From Paenibacillus sp. BK033 (lineage in GTDB: Bacteria > Bacillota > Bacilli > Paenibacillales > Paenibacillaceae), in contig NZ_SLVP01000001.1 of NCBI RefSeq assembly GCF_004345425.1, positions 806,001-870,000 on the forward strand: DNA of 64,000 nt. The letters are read 5' to 3'. Both the position numbers and the translations under genes were made by a program. Positions within the stretch are counted from its first letter, which is position 1. Every line of letters begins with the position of its first letter. This document shows, in pieces, positions 27,786-34,195 of this stretch. Below the pieces are notes generated by a model. That model did no database searches. It had not been told where the DNA came from and saw only the letters and a list, made by a program, of their open reading frames with translations.

Positions 27786-28799
27786 ATGAAAGCAACCATA
27801 TACGATGTGGCGAAAGAAGCAGGGGTCTCGATTGCCACTGTCTCCAATGCCATTAACGGTAAAGGCAACGTCAGCAAGAAAAGACGGGAACAAATCTTTA
27901 AAATTATGGAGCAGATGAATTACCAGCCTAACGTGAATGCTTCCGCGCTGATGGGGAAGAAGACCTATACGCTGGGTCTGCTTATTCCGGATATATCCAA
28001 TCCGTTCTTCTCCGAGATTGCGAGGGCTATCGAGGATCAGGCGCATCAATTGGGCTACAGCGTGATCATGTGCAGCACGGACAATAAAGACGAGAGAGTG
28101 GAACGTTATATTGCCCTCTTGGAACAAAAGAACGTGGACGGCATTCTTATCGGAACCGGGGTAGACAACCTGGACATTCTGACAAACCTGCAAGCCAGGA
28201 ACATCCCGATCGTGATGATCTCGCGGGAAGCGGCGGCTTTGGAGGTAGACACGGTTGTAGCCGACGACTATGTAGGCGGCTTGATGGCAGCGCAGCATTT
28301 GGCGGAGATGGGTCATACCCGGATCGCCATCTTGTCGGAGCAATTGAAGGTAAGCAGCGCCCGGGAAAGGATCCGCGGCTTCAAGCAAGGGCTGCAGGAC
28401 CATCAGATTTCGTTCGACGACCGTAAGCTCGTCATCTGCGATTATATGGTAGAGGAAGGACGCCGCGGCGCCGGCGAGCTGCTGGGCCGGGAGGATCGTC
28501 CCACCGCGATATTCTGCTGTAACGACGTGCTTGCGATCGGGGCGATGCAGGAAGCGAGAAGTCTCGGGATAAAGGTTCCCGAGGAGCTGTCGATTGTAGG
28601 CTTTGACGATACGATTCTGGCTGCGGTCGTTGATCCGCCGCTCACGACCGTCGCTCAGCCGATTGCCAGCATGGCGAAGCAGGCGTTTCAATTAATAATT
28701 TCCAATCTGGACGAAGCCGAGCCGGTCAAAAAAAGAATCGTGCTGCGGCCGGAAATCCACATCCGTCAGTCGACGGCAAAAGTGAATAACGTAAAGTAA
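27786..28799 (+). CDS. LacI-family transcriptional regulator, probable iol repressor
   Basis: 337 residues. The N-terminal DNA-binding domain is canonical (IYDVAKEAGVSIATVSNAIN), followed by a sugar-binding-protein-like core (LGLLIPDISNPFFSEIARAI; GFDDTILAAVVDPPLTTVAQP). ATG 27786 lies 111 bases behind iolB in the same direction. The palindromes at the iol promoter have LacI-type architecture, so I infer that this protein represses the iol operon and is released by an inositol catabolite. In Bacillus subtilis this role is played by IolR, a DeoR-family protein, so the regulator type here differs. Confidence 0.9.
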   Translation: MKATIYDVAKEAGVSIATVSNAINGKGNVSKKRREQIFKIMEQMNYQPNVNASALMGKKTYTLGLLIPDISNPFFSEIARAIEDQAHQLGYSVIMCSTDNKDERVERYIALLEQKNVDGILIGTGVDNLDILTNLQARNIPIVMISREAAALEVDTVVADDYVGGLMAAQHLAEMGHTRIAILSEQLKVSSARERIRGFKQGLQDHQISFDDRKLVICDYMVEEGRRGAGELLGREDRPTAIFCCNDVLAIGAMQEARSLGIKVPEELSIVGFDDTILAAVVDPPLTTVAQPIASMAKQAFQLIISNLDEAEPVKKRIVLRPEIHIRQSTAKVNNVK

Positions 28800-28802
28800 A
28801 GA

Positions 28803-28857
28803 GGAGCTATCCCAGTTGTCATATGAATGACCTTTGGGACAGCCCCTTTCTATTTTC
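28803..28857 (+). terminator. Terminator after the LacI-type gene
   Basis: An imperfect stem (AGGAGCTATCCCA near 28803 with TGGGACAGCCCCT near 28836) contains an inner GTCAT/ATGAC stem and runs into a T-rich tail. It closes the iol region. Confidence 0.7.
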
Positions 28858-28900
28858 AAACGAGAATGTTACATAAAATTCGCAAGTACAAACACAAAGA

Positions 28901-28929
28901 TTGTGAAATTTGCGCGATACAATTATACT
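28901..28929 (+). promoter_or_regulatory. Candidate sigma-A promoter of the first paralogous LacI gene
   Basis: TTGTGA (28901-28906), 17-base spacer, TATACT (28924-28929), about 40 bases before the start codon at 28969. Confidence 0.6.
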
Positions 28930-28968
28930 AAAAAAATATAGATTAAATGAGAAAATCGGAGGTTTGCT

Positions 28969-29982
28969 ATGGTTACGCTTAGCGAGATTGCCAAAAAAGC
29001 AAATGTATCCGTAACGACCGTGTCAAGAGTCGTGAATTATAATGATACGAGCGTTTGCAGCGAAGAGATGCAGAAGCTGATCTGGTCGCTCGTTGATTCC
29101 ATGGGATACAAAGTGAAGAAGAAAGTTAATGCCAAGCAGGAGACAAACAAGACCGACCGCACGTATACGATTGCTTATGTTCTTGGAACCGCTTCCTATG
29201 TTATGCAGCAATCCTACAGCTATGAGATTATTAAAGGCATTGAGTCGGAAGCTATCCGAAGAGGGGCCGATATTACTTTCACTTGCCTGAACTTGGATCT
29301 GTACACGCCGGAGATGCTGGGCGAGAAGCTGGCAGCGTCAAACGTAGAGGCCGTTATCTGGGTTGCCGGCACCAACGAAGCCTTCTTCGAGGTGATTGAG
29401 CGGCTGGGGATTCGAATAACGATTGCAGGCATCGAGCCGGGCTATTATCCTGACAATGCTGACTATGTCGGCGTTGATTTCTATTCGGAGACGCTTCGCT
29501 GGATGAAGACGCATTTCGCTAACCGCTTTGAACGCATAGGGTATATCGGACCGAAAAAACTGTCGCGATACAATGCTTTTATAGATGCTCATGGCATTTT
29601 GCAAAAGCCGATTCAGGAAGAATTTATTCTTGATATGGAAGGTTGGACAATCGAAGAAGCGAAAATCGTCATGCAATCCTATCTGCAGCGGGCCGCTGCT
29701 CTGCCGGATGCCATCTTTGCTGCCTGTGACTCCATTGCGCTTGGCGCCATGACCGTTCTTAAAGGACAAGGCATTCAGATTCCGGATCAAATTCGCGTAC
29801 TTGGCTTCGATAATATAGAGATGTCCAGTTATTTCGTGCCTGAGTTGACCACCATTGAAGTGCCAACCTACAAGATTGGAGTTATGGCTGTGCAAGCCGC
29901 TTTGTCGAGACTTCGCGGGGAGCGTGATTTTGCCGTACGCTACCTGTTCCCGACGCAGTACATTGAGCGCCAGTCGCTATAA
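28969..29982 (+). CDS. LacI-family regulator, paralogue A
   Basis: 337 residues, ATG 28969 after GGAGG. DNA-binding domain LSEIAKKANVSVTTVSRVVNYNDTSVCSE (read over helices 1-3, residues 3-31); ligand domain with YEIIKGIESEA and VLGFDNIEMSSYFVPELTTIEVP. It is closely related to the regulator at 31938: the two share VNYNDTSVCSEE, WVAG, IAGIE, DYVGV and GFDNIE at matching positions. Together they bracket the GH110 gene. It has its own promoter and a strong terminator, so it is a single-gene unit. Duplicate regulators may respond to different inducers or one may regulate the other. Confidence 0.92.
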   Translation: MVTLSEIAKKANVSVTTVSRVVNYNDTSVCSEEMQKLIWSLVDSMGYKVKKKVNAKQETNKTDRTYTIAYVLGTASYVMQQSYSYEIIKGIESEAIRRGADITFTCLNLDLYTPEMLGEKLAASNVEAVIWVAGTNEAFFEVIERLGIRITIAGIEPGYYPDNADYVGVDFYSETLRWMKTHFANRFERIGYIGPKKLSRYNAFIDAHGILQKPIQEEFILDMEGWTIEEAKIVMQSYLQRAAALPDAIFAACDSIALGAMTVLKGQGIQIPDQIRVLGFDNIEMSSYFVPELTTIEVPTYKIGVMAVQAALSRLRGERDFAVRYLFPTQYIERQSL

Positions 29983-30000
29983 TAGCCATTGGCCGGAAAT

Positions 30001-30036
30001 CCGCCGCTTTGTTCAACAAAGCGGCGGATTTTTTTT
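30001..30036 (+). terminator. Strong rho-independent terminator after LacI paralogue A
   Basis: CCGCCGCTTTGTT (30001-30013) and AACAAAGCGGCGG (30015-30027) form a 13-base-pair stem, tightening to a small loop in practice, followed by A and eight T. Confidence 0.93.
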
Positions 30037-30054
30037 GCGTATTTAAAAAAAAGG

Positions 30055-30077
30055 TTTAATTTAAACTAAAATTTTAG
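30055..30077. promoter_or_regulatory. Operator-like AT-rich palindrome upstream of the GH110 gene
   Basis: TTTAATTTAAACTAAAA continues into TTTTAG, giving the perfect 12-base palindrome CTAAAATTTTAG (30066-30077). Nearly the same sequence recurs at 32958-32991 before the ATPase operon, which suggests a shared regulator binding site, plausibly for the LacI paralogues. Confidence 0.5.
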
Positions 30078-30084
30078 ATAAATA

Positions 30085-30116
30085 TTGAAGAAATTAAGCT
30101 TAAATGTTAGTATAAT
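30085..30116 (+). promoter_or_regulatory. Candidate promoter of the GH110 gene
   Basis: A perfect TATAAT at 30111-30116 is preceded by TTGAAG at 30085-30090. The 20-base spacer is longer than optimal, so activity may depend on an activator or a less obvious -35 box. Confidence 0.5.
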
Positions 30117-30176
30117 CTCGAAAGAGACTAAACTGTGATTACGAAATTCAGATCTTTTAGAAACGGGGAGATGTTT

Positions 30177-31913
30177 TTGTACGTGTCCATGGAATCGTTT
30201 GGTTTGCAGCCTGACGGGGGAGAAGACGCTGCGCTGGCCGTCCTTCGGGCAATCGATTATTGCAGGGGCATTCCCGGCGCCACGCTGGTATTCCCCGAAG
30301 GGACCTACCATTTTTGGCCGGAGAAGGCTCTTGAACGCCTGTATTATATTTCCAATCACGATCAGGAGAAAACAAGAAAGATAGCTTTTCCGCTGATTGG
30401 GATGAACGGCTTCACGCTTGACGGGCAGGGCTCAACCTTTATGATGCATGGTCTTACGACGCCTTTTGTCATCGATAACAGTTCGGATATTACGCTAACC
30501 CGTTTCACGATCGATTACGAGCGGTCCACGATCACGCAAGGCACCGTTGTTCAAGCTGACGAATCGGGCTTCGACGTAAGCATATCGGAGGATTATCCCT
30601 ATGAGGTAAGCAGCGGGAAGCTTATCGCGGTTGGCGAAGGCTGGAAGGAGCCTGTTAAGGGGATTATCGTAATGGACCCTCATACAAAAGCCCCAAAGCA
30701 AGGCTCTGGGGACATCCTCATGTGGGGCTACTACGATCGCGGCACGGTGGAAGAGAGCGGAAAGCGCCGCATCCGCTACAGCGGGTTTGATCATTATTCT
30801 CCGGAGAACGGGGATATCGTACTGCTCCAGTCCGGATACCGGGATTGCCCGGGCATCTTCGTGAATAACAGCCGCAATATCCTTGTCGAAGACGTTGATC
30901 TTCATGCCTCCATAGGCATGGGCTTTATCGCCCAAAATTCGGAGTACCTGCATCTTCGAGCTTTTAACGTAATGCCCCGCCCTCATTCAGACCGCTTATT
31001 CAGCGCTTCAGCCGACGCTACGCATTTCGTTAATTGCCAAGGAAAAATCGAACTCGAAAACTGCTTGTTTGAGAATCAGATGGACGATCCGTGCAACGTC
31101 CACAGCATTTATGCGCAAGTATCCGAGCGCCATGGGGAGGACCTTCTGTGCAGGCTGGTTCATCCGCAGCAGCGCGGAATTCAGGTCTTTCATCCAGATG
31201 ATCGTGTCCGTCTGGTCCGAAACGACTCGCTGCTGCCTTATTTCGAATCGCAGGTGAAAGCGGTCCGCGCCATTAACGCCGAATATATGCTGGTGGAATT
31301 GGAAGCGCCGCTTCCTGCAGATGTCAACGGCGGCGACGGATTGGAGAACTTGACGCGGACGCCGGATCTTCACGTGCACGGCTGCGTCGCGAGGGCAAAC
31401 CGCGCCAGGGGATTTCTCATCACTACGCCGGGCAAGGTACTGTTCGAAGGCAACGTCATCAGCACGCCGGGTGCCGCCATCAAAATATCGGGGGACGCGA
31501 ATTACTGGTTCGAGTCGGGGGCAGTACGAAGCGTTGCCATCAGGGAAAATGTTTTCGAGGATTGCAATTACTGTTATCCGTTCTGGGGAAGAGGCATCAT
31601 TGACATCGATCCCGAGATCACAAATCCGGAGTCGTTTGAAGGCCGGTATCACGAAAATATAGCGATTGAACGGAACCTGTTCCGGACTTTTCATCCCGTG
31701 CTTGCGACGGGTCATTCCATCGCCGGTTTCACCTTCACGAATAACGTCGTCGAGCTCAGCGACCGTTATCGGCAGGCAGACGAACTTCCGTATGTGATAG
31801 ATCTGAAAGCCTGCAGCTATGTGGAGGTTTCCGGCAACCGCTGCCAGGAAGGCGTGCTGGTCAGCCGGATTAACGGCAAGGAAATACAGCAGCTTGCTGC
31901 CGTGAAGGAGTAA
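30177..31913 (+). CDS. Glycoside hydrolase family 110, alpha-1,3-galactosidase
   Basis: 578 residues from TTG 30177, with GGGGAG 6 bases upstream; GTG 30135 and GTG 30183 are less well placed. A right-handed beta-helix is indicated by repeats such as SRNILVEDVDLHASIGMGFIAQ. GH110 hallmarks: ADATHFVNCQGKIELENC with Asp280, FENQMDDPCNVH with Asp303 and Asp304, and GDANYWFESGAVRSVAIRENVFEDC. The 23-residue spacing from Asp280 to Asp303 fits the catalytic Asp set reported for the family. Members remove terminal alpha-1,3-galactose, as in blood group B or linear B structures. No signal peptide is visible, so it should act inside the cell. The LacI gene follows after 24 bases. Confidence 0.92.
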   Translation: MYVSMESFGLQPDGGEDAALAVLRAIDYCRGIPGATLVFPEGTYHFWPEKALERLYYISNHDQEKTRKIAFPLIGMNGFTLDGQGSTFMMHGLTTPFVIDNSSDITLTRFTIDYERSTITQGTVVQADESGFDVSISEDYPYEVSSGKLIAVGEGWKEPVKGIIVMDPHTKAPKQGSGDILMWGYYDRGTVEESGKRRIRYSGFDHYSPENGDIVLLQSGYRDCPGIFVNNSRNILVEDVDLHASIGMGFIAQNSEYLHLRAFNVMPRPHSDRLFSASADATHFVNCQGKIELENCLFENQMDDPCNVHSIYAQVSERHGEDLLCRLVHPQQRGIQVFHPDDRVRLVRNDSLLPYFESQVKAVRAINAEYMLVELEAPLPADVNGGDGLENLTRTPDLHVHGCVARANRARGFLITTPGKVLFEGNVISTPGAAIKISGDANYWFESGAVRSVAIRENVFEDCNYCYPFWGRGIIDIDPEITNPESFEGRYHENIAIERNLFRTFHPVLATGHSIAGFTFTNNVVELSDRYRQADELPYVIDLKACSYVEVSGNRCQEGVLVSRINGKEIQQLAAVKE

Positions 31914-31937
31914 TTTTGGAAGGCTTGAGGTGGAACG

Positions 31938-32945
31938 ATGGTAAGACTTAAAGACATAGCAAAGAAAGCGAACGTATCGGTTACGACCATTTCGAAGGTG
32001 GTCAATTATAACGATACGAGCGTATGCAGCGAGGAGACGCAGGCCCTCATCTGGTCGCTTGCGGAAGAAATGGGGTACAAGGCAAGGCGGATGGATAAGA
32101 ACGGCTCACCCGGAGCCGTAACCGCCTATAAGCTGGCTTACGTCATCGGGATGCCCAATTACGTGTTGTCGGGCACCTATACGTATCAGATTATTCAGGG
32201 CATAGAGAAGGAAGCGTTCAGGCTTGGGGTGACAATGGCTTTTTCCTGTCTGAATTTGAGCTTGTATACGGCAAGATCATTATGCGACAAGCTGCTTGAA
32301 ATGGAAGTGACGGCGGTAATCTGGGTCGCAGGCTCCGATGAGGAATACTTCTCCTTGCTGCGGCAAAACAACATCCATGTGGTCATCGCCGGCATTGAGC
32401 AGAATATGCTGCCTGACGATGTTGATTACGTTGGCGTGAACTTTTATGCCGATACGCTTTATTGGCTGAGGACCGAAATTTTTAACCGGTTCGACCGAAT
32501 CGGCTTTATCGGTCCCAGCTCGCAGGCCCGCTTTGAAGCCTTCAAGGACCTGCATCTGCTTATGGGACGGACTTTCGAGCCGGATACGATCGTGGAGCTG
32601 GATGATTTCGACATGGAGAAGGCAAGGGCGGCGGTCGTGAAGTGGATTAATAAAGGCGCAAGGCTGCCGGAAGTATTCTTTGCGGCAAGCGACGCCATTG
32701 CCATTGGCGCACTCAGCGCGTTCCAGATGATGGGCATATCCGTGCCTGAGCAGGTTAAGCTTGTCGGGTTTGACAATATTGAAGTGGCCGGCTATGTATC
32801 GCCGGGACTGACTACGATCAGCGTGCCTGCTTTCCAAATCGGCGTTCACTCCGTCAAGGCCGCGCTTTCGAAGTCGAAGGGCGAGCTTGATTATACGCTT
32901 CATCATATCTTCCAGACCGACTTTGTGATTCGGGAGTCTTTATAA
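31938..32945 (+). CDS. LacI-family regulator, paralogue B
   Basis: 335 residues, ATG 31938, co-transcribed with the GH110 gene. DNA-binding domain LKDIAKKANVSVTTISKVVN, almost the same as paralogue A at 28969, and a similar ligand domain (YQIIQGIEKEA; LVGFDNIEVAGYVSPGLTTISVP). The recognition helices being nearly identical predicts that A and B bind the same operators, while differences in the ligand domain leave room for different inducers. Likely targets are the AT-rich sites before the GH110 gene and before the ATPase operon. Confidence 0.92.
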   Translation: MVRLKDIAKKANVSVTTISKVVNYNDTSVCSEETQALIWSLAEEMGYKARRMDKNGSPGAVTAYKLAYVIGMPNYVLSGTYTYQIIQGIEKEAFRLGVTMAFSCLNLSLYTARSLCDKLLEMEVTAVIWVAGSDEEYFSLLRQNNIHVVIAGIEQNMLPDDVDYVGVNFYADTLYWLRTEIFNRFDRIGFIGPSSQARFEAFKDLHLLMGRTFEPDTIVELDDFDMEKARAAVVKWINKGARLPEVFFAASDAIAIGALSAFQMMGISVPEQVKLVGFDNIEVAGYVSPGLTTISVPAFQIGVHSVKAALSKSKGELDYTLHHIFQTDFVIRESL

Positions 32946-32957
32946 TGGATCGATAAA

Positions 32958-32991
32958 TTAAACTATAATTTAGTATTTAATTTAACTAAAA
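32958..32991. promoter_or_regulatory. Paired operator-like AT-rich sites upstream of the ATPase operon
   Basis: TTAAACTATAATTTAG (32958-32973) and TTTAATTTAACTAAAA (32976-32991) both resemble the element at 30055-30077. They lie immediately upstream of the -35 box at 32996, an arrangement suiting either activation or repression. Confidence 0.5.
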
Positions 32992-32995
32992 ATTA

Positions 32996-33024
32996 TTGAC
33001 AATTTTACTTAATAATTATAGTAT
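32996..33024 (+). promoter_or_regulatory. Sigma-A promoter of the long transport operon
   Basis: A perfect TTGACA (32996-33001) is followed by an AT-rich -10 region; TAGTAT at 33019-33024 gives a 17-base spacer, with TATAGT or TATATT as alternatives. The start codon of the ATPase gene is about 38 bases downstream. Confidence 0.7.
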
Positions 33025-33061
33025 ATTTTTGTAAACAGTATGGGGTTGAAGGTGGGATCTT

Positions 33062-34195
33062 ATGGCAAGCGTTTCATTCCGTCATGTATACAAAACCTAT
33101 CGTTCAGAGAAGAAACCTTCCGTTAACGACTTTAACCTGGACATTGAGGACGGCGAGTTCCTTGTCCTGGTAGGGCCGTCAGGCTGCGGGAAAACAACGA
33201 CTTTACGAATGCTTTCCGGGCTTGAGGATATTTCGGACGGAGAGATTTATATCGGAGACAAGTTCATAAATTATGTATCGCCGAAGGATCGGGATATCGC
33301 AATGGTGTTTCAGAACTATGCGCTTTATCCGAATCTGACGATTTACGAGAACATGGCACTTGGACTTAAGCTGCGGAAGGCCGCTAAGCATGAGATCGAT
33401 ATGCGGGTGAAGAAAGCAGCCCGTATTCTTGAGATTACGAATTATCTGGACAAGAAACCAAACCAGCTTTCAGGCGGTCAGAAGCAAAGGGTCGCGCTGG
33501 GCAGGGCGATCGTTCGGGAACCAAAAGTGTTTCTGATGGATGAGCCGCTTTCCAATCTGGATGCCAAGCTTCGCGCGCAGACAAGGGCGGAGCTCATACG
33601 GCTGCATCAGGAGCTTGGAACAACTACCGTATACGTGACGCATGACCAGACCGAAGCGATGACGATGGGAACGCGGATTGTCGTGATGAAGGACGGAGTC
33701 ATCCAGCAGGCGGACACACCGCAGCGAATTTATCAGAATCCTGCCAATCAATTCGTTGCCGGCTTTATCGGTTCGCCGGCCATGAACTTTATTGCGGGCA
33801 GCATCAAGGAAAGCGACGGCCGTCTTTATTTCGATAACAGGCGGGTGAGGCTGCGAATTCCCGAGAGCTTCTACCCGGAGCTTCGCGAAGCGCCTTCCAT
33901 GCGTAACGTAATTCTGGGCATTCGTCCTGAACACCTGGTCAGTGATCCGGTATGGCTCCAGGATAATCCGAATAAAGTAAGCGCTTTAATCGATATTAAA
34001 GAGCATATGGGCGCGGATACATACTTGTATCTGAATTTCGGGGAAACAAGCGTGGTAGCCCGAATCGACGATTCGGACGACAAGTATGAGCTGAAAACCA
34101 CGATCGAGATCGGATTCCAGATGGAGAAGGCTCATTTCTTTGATGCGGAGACGGGCGTCAATCTCCGTTCGGACAGCCGGCGGGGGCAGCTATGA
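33062..34195 (+). CDS. Sugar ABC transporter ATPase, MsmX/UgpC type
   Basis: 377 residues, ATG 33062 after AAGGTGGG. The nucleotide-binding domain shows Walker A GPSGCGKTTT (about 38-47), signature LSGGQKQRVALGRA, Walker B VFLMDEPLSNLDAK and H-loop VTHDQTEAMT. A C-terminal TOBE-like regulatory region (ILGIRPEHL, GADTYLYLNFG) marks the CUT1 group. Such ATPases often serve several transporters. This is the only ATPase gene in a window with four CUT1 permease pairs. The stop overlaps the next start by four bases, so it is tied to the giant binding protein, first of the permease-associated genes. Confidence 0.95.
   Translation: MASVSFRHVYKTYRSEKKPSVNDFNLDIEDGEFLVLVGPSGCGKTTTLRMLSGLEDISDGEIYIGDKFINYVSPKDRDIAMVFQNYALYPNLTIYENMALGLKLRKAAKHEIDMRVKKAARILEITNYLDKKPNQLSGGQKQRVALGRAIVREPKVFLMDEPLSNLDAKLRAQTRAELIRLHQELGTTTVYVTHDQTEAMTMGTRIVVMKDGVIQQADTPQRIYQNPANQFVAGFIGSPAMNFIAGSIKESDGRLYFDNRRVRLRIPESFYPELREAPSMRNVILGIRPEHLVSDPVWLQDNPNKVSALIDIKEHMGADTYLYLNFGETSVVARIDDSDDKYELKTTIEIGFQMEKAHFFDAETGVNLRSDSRRGQL

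Noticed and set aside
30135-30176. Longer start for the GH110 gene at GTG 30135
   Set aside because: No ribosome site precedes it, it would begin only about 19 bases after the TATAAT box, and the TTG at 30177 has GGGGAG at ideal distance.
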